Origin: Mya arenaria
Lineage: Eukaryota > Mollusca > Bivalvia > Myida > Myidae
Assembly: GCF_026914265.1 (NCBI RefSeq)
Contig: NC_069125.1
Span: 65,151,479-65,215,478, forward strand
Length of the DNA stretch: 64,000 nt
Reading direction: 5' to 3'
Positions within the stretch are counted from its first letter, which is position 1; each line of letters begins with the position of its first letter. The translations under genes were made by a program, and so were the position numbers. Shown here one piece after another: positions 25,732 through 37,400 of this stretch. Below the pieces are notes generated by a model, which did not search any database, had not been told where the DNA came from, and saw only the letters and a program-made list of their open reading frames with translations.

Positions 25732-28700
25732 TTATAAGACAACGGTGCACAATGTCAACATCACTGGTAAAATGAAAAGGGAAGGGGAGTGTCCCAGCAC
25801 GCTATTGCCCGGTCCCCCATCTTTCCTCCTCCATACTTCTGATGACCCACTACCGCTGTCCCCGTCCGACGTTTTCGGCGTCACGTTGGACATTTTTCCC
25901 GTCGTCTGTAAAGATGTCTGGTCTGACGTTGGTGTACTTTCTGGTAATTGTATTCCAGGAGTATCTGCTTGTACATCCATGCGATTCGTTACTTCCAGTG
26001 TCGGCGTTGTTTTCATGACTAAAAGCGCGACATGAAATAGTTTATTGATTTTTTACACTTCAAATAAACATGTATAAAGCAACATGTTACTAAATTTAAA
26101 ATTAATAAGTATAACACGTACAGCACTACAAAATATCAATAAACGCGTTTTGACAAACTCGAACCATGCAAGTATATTAACCCTTTCTACAGTAAAATCA
26201 AAATGAAGTGATGCAGGACTCACGAGGAAGTGTGGTTGTTTCCGGGACGCCGGCGATATCGCGACACTTGCCGGCCAGCATGATGTGGTAGTCGAACAGC
26301 AGCCGCCACTGGGCCACCGCGCAGTGGCCATTCAGCTCTCGGTGGTAGCAGCCAGCCGTTGCCACGGATATGCTGCAGAAAGATCAACACATAATAGGTT
26401 GTAACTGCCGTGAGGCAGTTCTTTAGTCAAAGGAGTATGAAATATGAACGCTATGTCTATTTCATTCAACTAGAACGTATGCATCCAATGGAAGAAATGT
26501 TATGTCAATGACATACTAAATGTCTCAATGCTAAACTCTATTACATTAAAAAAATGTTTACATGCAGGCGTATATTGAAGCCATTTTCCTGTTGTCTGGC
26601 GGAAGTGTGTTTCGTGGGCCGGAGAATAGCTTGTAGTACTTTTCGACGGCGAACTGGCTGCTGTCCTCCAGGCAGCGGGCCACCGCCGGCCGCCGGGCCT
26701 CCACACACGTCAGGTTAGACATGGATGGAAGATCAGGAAGCCCCACATCGTTAGCTGCAGGAAAAGGAATAGTTAGCATGCATTCTGACTTCTGACATAT
26801 AGATCTGCATTTCCGACTTCATGAACGTGCTACCTGGACTTGTTCAGAGCTCTCTAAACACTCGTCATGCCGAATTCAGTGTATGTTCAGCGTCCTGTTT
26901 GTTTCAAATTAAGAAAATGAATAAAGTGTTACAACAAGTAAAAAAAAAGCTAAAAAATATGCATTTATAAAGCAAGTATAATATGGAAACAAGTTGTATA
27001 GTTTTTTAGTTACCATACAATAGTTTGATAATGAAATGTGTAAACTTGCATGTATGAAGCTTTGTTTTAAAGCTATACATGGTCGGATATTTTTCGCGCT
27101 TGTTGTAAATATCTCAAAGAAGTAAAATTCAGAATAATGTGTTGTTGTTCAAATTGTTGTTTTTATCTTCTTCATTTGTTCCCTTCTTCATGCTCTTCCA
27201 CAACCTGGCGCTTAACATACACTTAATTTGGTAATCTTAGCCGTTGTTTATTAAGAAATAAAACCATTCACACGACTAGGGCACTTGAGGGCACAGTACT
27301 CTTTGTTCATATATATAAATATGTTTCTTCTCTGTTCCCGGCTATGAATTATTCTTAAGGCTATACAAATCCTCCATCAAGTCATAATGCAGCATGCAAT
27401 TGGGCGTGGGCAGACCATAAAAACCCTAAAGCCAACATGCGACTGTTTTGTTATACTTACATCTGAAGGCGAACCTCTTGCAGAGGCTGCGGGATATGCG
27501 GAAGGCCTGGGTCTCGTTGAAGATCAGCTGCAGGAACGTGTCGTTGGGACCTATGGCGGAGGGCAGCGTTCGGCTCAAGCACGGCAACACACCATCGTAC
27601 TCACTTCGATACATGGAGGATAGGATAAGGTCAATCTCATTAAAATCAGATCCCCAATACACGCTTCACGACGTTACGCTACATAACGTAATGAAATGAA
27701 GTGAACGTCACGATATGATTTTAATGAGATTGGGATAAGGTGTAAATTGGGCGATAGAAGCTTTCTGACGTGTTCTTAAATTTCATCATCGTTTTTAAAT
27801 AAACTCTTAGGTAAAGTTAGGGCGGTATTTGGTTTAAAGTATATATATATATATATAAAGTAGAAAAATATAACTGGAATCGACTAAAAAATGAAAAATG
27901 ATAAATATCATAAACATATCACATGTACCACAACAGTTTCTAGAGTTTTGTAACAGTTTATTGCCCTAGTCTATGATTATGACAAAGGCCCTAATTGACA
28001 AGAAACGCTGTATATTTCTACAACATATTTTTTTACAATGCAAACTATGGTTTCTGTCGAAACGATTATTTATAGTCCAACAGTTCCCGCGGCCTGTGAG
28101 TAATATTTGTCAAACTTTGGCTAGTTTTTGCGGGCAATGGTTGGGTTGAAACATCCTTTGTGTAATGAAATATGACAACTAACCAGCTCACGCTAATCAC
28201 CCAGTAGTGAAAATGTTTAACAAAATGACAGCTTCCTACTCCGGGGTTATGTTCGGACATTACTGTCGTGACTGCTGCGGAGAAATTCTTGTTCTTTCGT
28301 TTCATGTTTGGGCCTAGATTTATTAAAAATGTAATTGTTGTTGTTTACTGCCTACGGACAAATCTGAAATCGCATACCTTAAATAAACCATGGTCGTATC
28401 CTTCAAATGTTTATTTAGCCTCACTAATGCCTTATATAGTGGGGAAACCTTTTCTCCTGACGATAATACAAGTGCACACATGCATTTTCCAGCTAGCTTG
28501 ATGTATCGGCCCGATATAAAATAGATGCTGCCATAATTATCGACCCGTCATCGTTCTGATATCCGGTTTGCCTTGATTGTTCAACACTGCACAAAATTGG
28601 TCCAACGACATATCAAAATACAGGCACTGACATTTTTCAGGTTCTATTTTTTTTCTGTTGAACAAAAGATCTTTGACTGACGTGTAACCAATATGATATA

Positions 28701-30192
28701 AATATCGGTTACATATCGGACCAATATTGTTTACAGTAACAATCTAGGCACTGTTTTCACGGAAAAATGCATTATATTGCTGAGTTTAACAGGGAAACGC
28801 ATTTATTTACTGTTACATGATATCTGTTGTCGGCATCAGTAGTATATCTAGAAACTAAATTACTTTCGCCCATCCCTCATAACCGAAATGAAAATGGTTT
28901 AACTTTGTGGTGGAAGGGTTTGGGGGCATTTCCCTTAGAATATTTTAACAATATATTGTCACGAATGGTGCATTTCAGCGTAATTTAATAAAAAAATCGA
29001 TATTGACATAAAAATTAAACTTTGACGTTTTTACGAGTTCCTAAATGTTTTTTTAATTTACAACTAAATAAAGAGAAGTATTGATATTGCATATATTTCC
29101 TTTTACCAAGAATGCATTGCTTGTAAAATCAACTTACGAGCACCAAGCGTTGATGTCGTCCGCGCTCTTTCCCTGTCGGGGTATGTCCAGGGTCTTCTTG
29201 GTGGCCTGCTGTTGGCACATTGCCAGGACAAGGTTCGGTTTGACCGGGGAGGAGCCGGGCATAAAATCGAAGGTGCTTGCCTGTTTGGACTTAGTCGGGA
29301 TTTCTTGAGTGTTTGTCATGGAAACGAGGAGCAGAACCACGAAGGCCACATGTGTCAAAATATGATCTGCAAAAACAGGGCATTCAGTGAACCATTGCAT
29401 TACCGTACAGGTGTTGGTTGAGCAGTCAGTAAGCGCAATTTAAACTCGAGCATGAGGTTGGTTTGCGGCTATGCCTGTCAAGTGGGTTCTCTCCGTGGGT
29501 TCGCTCCCCACAAATTAAATTAATGCTTTCGCACATGTAACATCCTGCAAACGTTTTGTTGAGTTACACGCTTTCGTCACATTAGAAAGGTGATCAACAA
29601 TGATGAATCAAGTATTCCAATTGAAGATTAAAACAAGTAAACATATTCTTAAAACAAATGATTTATGATAAAAAATACAAAATTATTACAATTAAGCAAT
29701 GCTTTCCAACATAAAAAAACACCGTCCCGCAGTTCCATAATCTTCATTTTGTTGTTTTCACCCCGACCCCACCCGCATTAGGGTTTTCTATTTTATGTAG
29801 AATGTTAAAATAATGCCATAATACCATTACAAACGTTTAATCTGCACCACGCTTTCATTTTGCAATATAAATGTTATCGCAAGATACGAGTTCAATATTC
29901 AAAATATCTTAATAATCTTGTCAGCATGTTATTTCCTTCGTGTGTACATATTATCCAGGGGCCATGTTCAAGAAAAGTTTGAACTCCAAGCCTCACAACT
30001 GTAAATACCAAACAGCTTTTTATATTATCATTTATACGTATTTTGTAGAAAGCACACGTGTACTATTAGTTATTAAATTTCATTAAAAAAGTTGCTTCTC
30101 TGAATTATCCTTAATTTGTGTTTAGATTAAATCTCCTCTCGGGCCGTAAACAAGGGCCCTGGCGAGGAAGAATATTAGGTGAACTTACCCAT
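25732..30192 (-). CDS. Secreted ten-cysteine protein, probably GPI-anchored (unassigned)
   Basis: Read on the minus strand as exons 30192-30189, 29366-29138, 27603-27461, 26754-26562, 26372-26224 and 26018-25732; all junctions are GT-AG and phases agree (1, 2, 1, 2, 1), giving about 334 residues. The first coding exon is only ATG plus one base before GTAAGT. The product starts MDHILTHVAFVVLLLVSMTN, a clear signal peptide cut near residue 23. Ten cysteines follow between residues of about 55 and 225 (contexts AMCQQ, AWCS, LPCLS, SLCKR, LTCVE, ARCLE, YACI, AGCYH, GHCAV, GKCRD). Then comes a Thr/Ser/Pro-rich stalk of about 90 residues and a hydrophobic C-terminus (SLFILPVMLTLCTVVL) with no cytoplasmic tail, as in GPI-anchored proteins. 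I do not recognise the family; a DUF19/T20D4.11-like fold is only a guess. It probably acts at the cell surface. Confidence 0.8.
27632..27732. mobile_element. 101-bp MULE-like MITE with 9-bp target duplication
   Basis: The element begins CAATCTCATTAAAATCA and ends with its exact reverse complement TGATTTTAATGAGATTG (17 of 17). It is flanked by perfect 9-bp direct repeats GGATAAGGT (27623-27631 and 27733-27741). A 9-bp duplication with inverted termini fits the Mutator/MULE superfamily. The interior contains a further small palindrome (ACGTTACGCTACATAACGT). It lies in intron 2 of the cysteine-rich gene, 28 bases upstream of that intron's acceptor, whose pyrimidine tract includes one copy of the duplicated target. 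Confidence 0.85.
27742..29137. other. Intron 2 of the cysteine-rich gene, remaining part
   Basis: AT-rich intron with a (TA)n run near 27838-27857. No repeat family, RNA gene or further exon was recognised; the phases of the flanking exons agree without one. Confidence 0.5.
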
Positions 30193-31466
30193 TTTGAGTT
30201 ATTTAAAATATATTTCCAAAATGCATAAATAAGTTCCTAAAAGAATGCACGTTATCACATTTCCAGAATCTTTACAGCACAGTTTCTTCCGAATTATCGT
30301 TCAGTCTTGGTACCTTTTCCAGAATAAACGCAAAACGCAAACTGTTTCAGCACATCCTACTCGCTACTGTTTACAAATTAGGTTGTCAAATGAATAACCG
30401 GTGCTTCGGGTTGTCGCGCGGGAATATTGTCATGAGTTTTTAAGTGACAATGCCCGAGGGATGTACAAAAACGTACACCCTATTACAACCTTTTTATACG
30501 CGGGGCAATACAACATGATCTAAGATTCGCACGCTTTACTTAAGGTATTACATCCCTAACCGCCAGAATTAAAACTACATTGTTTGTTTTATCTTTGGAA
30601 AGCATGTATTTTTATACCATATTTCCAAGATATTGTTTGTGTGTTTTAAATTTAAAGCAAATGGCACTCTAATTCAAGAATAAACGCCATTGTGTAGACT
30701 GATTACCGGTGTAAATGTATAGTTATGGATAGTATGAGCGAACACAAAAAATTTTTAACACCAAAAACATATTTCAAAACATTGCTGTTTTTGGTAAAAC
30801 AAAAAAGTATATATTTTGTGTATCCATCTTTTTCTAGTGAGTACTTTCACGTATACATTGAAATAATTACTAATTTAAATATAATTTATTTCTGTCAAAA
30901 CAAGCAAATCATATCAAGAGTTTTTAACTTTTTGCATTACACTTTGTTTTCTGAAAAGTGATGTAAAATATATTTTACCACCGTTTTATAGGAATTATTA
31001 AAAGCAAACATTTGTTTTATTTCATGTTAAAAATATGTCTTGAACTTGAAATCCTGTTCAACAGGGAATTCCAAAAGTCACCTGCAATTTGATGGAACCT
31101 TCCAACATTTTTGCATTAAAATGAATACCATTTTCAAAATGAACAATAAGTTTAATGATGTACAGTAATCTTGTGGCAGCTGGATATCTTTTTTCTTTCG
31201 TAATTCTGAAGTCATTAATTATTTCCATAGGATATCAGAATTGTTCAAATTGAAGCTAATGACCATTACGCTACATTGAGACTCTATGTTTATTGTCATT
31301 AAATTACACGTATTTTACGATTATTGTTAAGGGAAGTAATGTACAGTACAGTAACGAACTATTGCCGTTTTAACTAATTCGTCAAAAATGCGTCTACGAG
31401 ATACGGATCAAAAGTTGAAGAGCGCTTTTATTCAAAGTATAAATAGTTTTGCATCAGGATTTACTC
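30193..31466. promoter_or_regulatory. Shared 5' region of two divergent genes
   Basis: About 1.27 kb separates the start codon of the minus-strand cysteine-rich gene (30192) from the candidate start of the plus-strand RAMA gene (31467). A GC-richer stretch at 30380-30510 (GTTGTCGCGCGGGAAT and CCCGAGGGATGTAC) stands out from the AT-rich surroundings and may mark the minus-strand promoter. No TATA box position can be argued with confidence. Confidence 0.4.
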
Positions 31467-34400
31467 ATGGATGCACGGCAGAAATTAGTTCCAGACGATG
31501 AATTGAGTGTTGTCACCAACTCGACACATGAATCTGACCTAACCAGGCCTGCCTCTCCGACTGGGTTAACTAACTTTACTGGGTCCGTTTGCAGCGGTTG
31601 GCTTAATCAAGACTATTCAAGTTCATGAAGTTAATGCTAAATCATTAGTAAATCATACTAAATACACCATTTCCTTGATTCCGGCATTCGAACACTATAA
31701 TCCATTTTATCATTGTATTTCTTTCAAAAGCTTCAATATCCAATGATCATAATATACAGTGATTTTCATAAATTTGTATGACTAGAAATGTTTTACTAAC
31801 TAGGTTCGAAAGGATGTTGGCAACACTTTTGCAAATACAAATATTGTTTGAATTGTGTTACTTTTATGTACAAACAGCATCATAATACTCATTTGAACCG
31901 AATTTCGTTAATCCACGCCTTTAATTATTCTAATTCCAAAAACTGTAACTAATTTTTTTAGTAAAATACTCAATAATAAATACAGCAATTTACAGCCAAA
32001 AGAAATAGGATTGGCAGGTCTTCTTCTTTTTTTAATTTAAGCTATGTCAGGGTTGGAAGGGTTTTTAAATGGATTGTTAAACAATTTAGCTAAGTGTATT
32101 CTTTCTTTGATATAAATAACAGATTTTTACAGTGAGTGAAGTTAATGATGTATGGCCATATATATAAGATTGACTTAAGTTGCATATTAGATACTACCCC
32201 TTATTGTCATTTTCACACTTGAAACTGTCTGTGTTTTTAATTTAAAGTGAAATAAAAAAAATTGAATTGTTAAAATAACAGCATGAATTAAATTATCTAA
32301 ATTGATTCAGATTGAGTTTCAATATCATGAGCTTCTCTTCAGCTTAGCTGAGTTTATGTTCTTGTCATCTTTTTTTCCCTCACTTTTTATATTTCGATGT
32401 AAACCAAAGAGCAACTGACAGCAAATGATTTTTCCAGATATTTTTTGAACAACAGTTGTGTTCAACGATCTTTATTTTATTTTTTTAAACTTTCAGTAAC
32501 TTTTGGGGAGTGATAGAATTTTGAAACTAAACACTATGTAGTGTGTCCAATTTATCTTGGCGAAGCTGTACAGTGATAACTTAAATTATTTGGGAAAAGT
32601 AAAAATAAAATGTTTAAAACCCTCCAGAAATTATCATTTTTAATCAGATTACTAATTCAGAGAATATAAAAAATGATTCTATGTATGGTTAAAATGAACA
32701 TTTTTATTTTAGGTTGCTCTACAATGAGAGTCATGAAATAGGTAACTGTTATTTTTCTATCTACTATTATTAGTTATAAAAAAATGAAGCCTGTGATACC
32801 TGATAATTTTTTAAGTAATAGTGAAAGACAAGTGTAAAAAAACACTCCTTATGTTAAATAAATTATTTTGACTGACAGGTATGAAAAGATAATAAATGAA
32901 AACATGATAATGAAATTAAAGAAACATGTGTTCATTAAAAAAACAAAGCCACATGATGCAAACATTGTGAACATTTTTTTCATGGTATTAAAATACTTAT
33001 ATAAATAGACATGATTTTGATAATAAAGTCTGGTAGTTCATAATTTTCTGTATTCTTGACAACAGACAAACATAGAAAAGAGTATATACTAGCATAAAAT
33101 GAAGCACTTTAAAAAACAATACAATGTTCCAATATTGATGCAGTGATTTTTTGGGAAATATTTTTACTGCTTGTACCTTGCAAATTGGGTGAAAAAGTTA
33201 ACTTTGGGAAAAATACAAAACAGGCCAAAAAAGCTCATATATTATAATGGTATATATACATGTTATAACTTTTTTATGCATACATTATGCTGTGAAAGAG
33301 TAAGTTTTGTCAAGATTTTGTTTATATTAAATTCACTGCTTTTTTATTCATTAACGTAATCTACATTAATCAAATTGGGAAATTTTTTTTTTAGGAAAAA
33401 TGGACATTTTTTCGCAAGGGGAAACAGCCTTGAGAAGGCCGTAAATTGCACCAAAAAAAAAAATCACTGTGATCAGTAGTCCATGTTTTAAATCAACTTT
33501 TAATTTTGTTTATTTTAAACTTTCAAGTATATAAACTGTGTAAAAATAACTGTGTATTCTTTCGTAGGCTGTGAGTCCCCAATCATCCCTCTTCAGGCAA
33601 AGGTACCGTAAGAGTTTCACTCATTTATATTTAAGGGAAGTTCTTTTTGTTTTTTGTTTGCTTACATGCTATAGGATTTAGTGGTAAGGTTGAAATATTA
33701 AAGCACACGCCCTAAGCTCTGGGCCCCAAAACCTCAACAGAAGTTCCATAATTTCTCAATTGTACACTGAATTACGTTTTATGTGTAATTTAATCATGTC
33801 CTGTATTAGCAAAATGTTCAAAATCATGATTTTCCATAGCAAGCTTTGTAAGCATTTTTAAAGACTTTGACTTTGATGACAGATTACACTTCTAAATATT
33901 GGTTTACTGGTATCTGTTAAAGTTACAGGCAGAATCAGATGTTGGCTCTTTGCATTCAGAGGCCTCTCAGTCATTGCTTCCTGCAACCGCCATCACACAG
34001 CAAGGACCACAACAACAAGAGCAGGTCTTTGTTCATTGATACATACCAACATTAACAACATTACCCACATTGTTTTGTTAGGCATTTCATAAAAAAAGCA
34101 TTGAAGACCTATATTTGATGAATTTGATTTTTCTTCTTTATTTAACGTAATCTGGGGGAGGGGGCTGTTTTTACAGCTAATACTTGGCTTGTGATGACTT
34201 TGTCATGCTTGTACGTCTGGCTGCTGCTATGAAGCCCTTTCATTTAAATCACTCACCATCAGCCAGCATTTCAGTTATAAGTAGTACCAGGGCATTGGTT
34301 TTGAATTAGGACACCATAACTTTGTTTCATGTACAATTCTTTTTCTATGATTAAAAAAAAAGCAAATAAATAATCAATTTGAGTATTACCAAAATGATGA

Positions 34401-37400
34401 TGTTTTATAATTATTTACTGTTTATTCATGTAAAATTTGAAATAGTGATAAAACATGGATAAACATCCAAAATTTCATTTGATTTGTTTTAGTAAATCCT
34501 GTGAAAACATGGAAAATGAAATATTGTTTTCAACATTTCTTTGTTTTTATATTTAAATAACGAAGGGCCTCTTTTGAAATTAACATCATGTTGTTTTAAT
34601 TTACTGACTGATGGGGCATTTCTTGCTAGAGATTTTCCTGATGGCAAATGGAAGTCAAAAATATGTCTTTAATTGAATGATACATTTTGGATGTGAAGAA
34701 CATGTGTTTTTTTAGTCACTTTTAGAAAGTTCTAAGAATATGTTTTATGACGATGTCTGCATTATGGTGCTTTAAGAGTCAATTTTTTTACATTTTTATT
34801 GTAAACATGTGTACAATGTGATATTATCAATTTCTCTCTCTCTCAGGGTGAGCAATCTGATGGAGAGGAGAGTCAAAGTCTGCTACCCCAGGGGAACATG
34901 CTGTCAAACAGGGCCGAAGGGGGAGAGGTCGTACAGACAGACATGAGACATGGCCAGTGTGAGCCCCTTGCACATTCATACAGAGCAATAGATGAATGCA
35001 AGAAGAAATCCAACCGTATTAACCAACAAAGTAAAGATAAATTGAGACTGGAAGATTCAGAAAATGAAGTTCCTGTTAAGGGGCTTGTACTAAAAGGTTT
35101 TTCATCACTCAATGGAAACAAGGCTTCAACTGAACAGAGAAAACAGAAGAAAAGGTCTGACAACTCATATTCTACTGACCATAAAAATGACTATACAGGC
35201 AAGACATTTTCATCATCTGGGAAATCACATAGAGACAGTCAAAGCAGTCATGGAGCCTCTCAGCATGAACCTTGCACATCCAATGACAGAATCGACTCCC
35301 TGGACAGGCTACAGGCCAGGCTGGACAGACTGGTCAACACACTTGACAAAGCTCCAAGGAGACAGGTGATTTTTAAAAACCGTAAATTTAAAAATCATTT
35401 ACAATTAAAACACTTTAAGCATAATAAGAATTTTGACGAGCATGCTTGCGGTGATCAGGACATAATTTTCACAATGGCACTTTGGTGTATGTGCGAATGT
35501 CCATTCATCCGTTTGTAGTGAACCTTGTCCAGGCTGTATCTTGACCATGCATTATAGGATTTTCAAAAAACTTGCCATGAAATTACTCCTTGATGAGTTG
35601 GCGTGTTGCGCACAAGATCCAGGTCGGTACCACAAAGGTCAAAGTCCAGCCAAGAGGTCAAAGGTTAAAATGATCCTTGTCTGGGCTGTATCTTAATTCA
35701 CCATGCATTGTAGGATTTCAAAAAAAATCCCATGAAGCTTCACCATGATGAGGTGGTGTGTCACAGAACCAAAGTCTGTACCTCAAAGGTCAAGGTCATG
35801 CTAAGAAGTAAATGACAAAGGTTGAAATGATCATTGTCTGGGCTGTATCTTTACTATGCCTTTTAGGACTTTCAAAATACTTGCCATGTAGGTTCACAAT
35901 GATGAGGCATAATTTAGTTGCAGGATCCACAAATTGTTTAACTCCATGTAATTCTGTGTTGTTATTGCATGGAAGAGCATGTCTGTGACAAAGGCTCTTT
36001 CAGCTGGCTTGGCATGTTGCCTTTTGGCTTCTAGTTTAAAGTCCTTGACTGACATACTTATATTACATTATGTACCAAGAAACTGAAAACAAGCTTGATT
36101 TCTGAAGATGCTGGTGATGGAGGCAGCAGTGGTCCAGTGTATCAGCAGCCTGCAGACCAGCCTACACAACAAACTACAGAGGCCAGGATATAGCAGGGAT
36201 AGTATGGGTGGGCACATGGACAACTTGTTGATCTATTGCTGTTATCAAAACACAGTACCATTGTCTTATTGTAGATTACCAGCTTTAATACCATTAGTGC
36301 ATGTATTCACAATTCTTTACAAATCTTAAACCTAGTGATATGTTAATTTATCAATGACTGAAAAGGACCTTGCAAAATTAAAACATTCTACTTTTGATGG
36401 CATAATAATCATACAGGATATTACATGAGTGGTTTGCTTAAATTTAAGTTAGTTAAAGCTGCACTATCACAGATTGAACGTTTTGACAACTTTTTTTTTG
36501 TCTTGGAACGAGCCATTTTTTGCAAAAATCCATGGAAACAAGTGATATAAGACTGCTGACAAAAAATTAAATCACAGATTTTTATATTGCAGTTAAAAAA
36601 TTAATGTTTTATGTAGTTTTCTTAAACCGTTAGTAATGGTTTAAGCTATTATACATTAATTTTCGAACGGAAATATGCAAATCTGCGATCTGATCTTTTG
36701 TCAGCAATCTTTTATCATTGGTTTGCAGATATTTATGCAAAAATTTGCTCTTTCCAAGACAAAAAAAATAAAAAGTTGTAAAAACGGTAAATCTGTGAGA
36801 GTGCAGCTTTAAATTAATTTTATTTCATATTGAAAGCCTAGGCTGCTTTATTCTACTTATACCAACAATAATAGTTTGATGATTTACAGTGCACTATTCA
36901 TAAAATTTTGATGTAAAAATCACACTATTTCAAGGCTATTAATTTATGATGTCTCATTACACTAGTTATATAATAAGCATATTTCATGATCACAAAGTCA
37001 TTTCTGATATAAATACGATTTTCTTTGCCTAATATCAACAATAATCAATGATGATTATCATTGATTTTCAATTGTTTTTTTGTTTTTATTTAAAAACCAT
37101 AAAATACATGTGAAAAATGTGTTATTGTTAACACATAACATCATGTTTTAAAGTTTGGGCTATGCATGTATAAAGAAATGGTCCATTCATTTAATTGTCT
37201 GTTTTGTAACCCTATCCCTATGTTGGGCCAAACTTCCCCATTAATGATGGGTTATTGTTGTCCATTTTGATTAGATTCTTATTTAGGAAATGTGTCTATT
37301 TATCGAACACTACATTCTACAGTTATTGTTTTTTTGGTTTACTTTACTGATGATATTTACTTTTACTACTGACGCAGACCAACAGAAGGAATTAATTGTG

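Noticed and set aside
32713-32741. Micro-exon candidate in the RAMA gene
   Set aside because: It has splice-like borders and exits in the right phase, but its entry phase does not match the candidate start exon, so it was left out.
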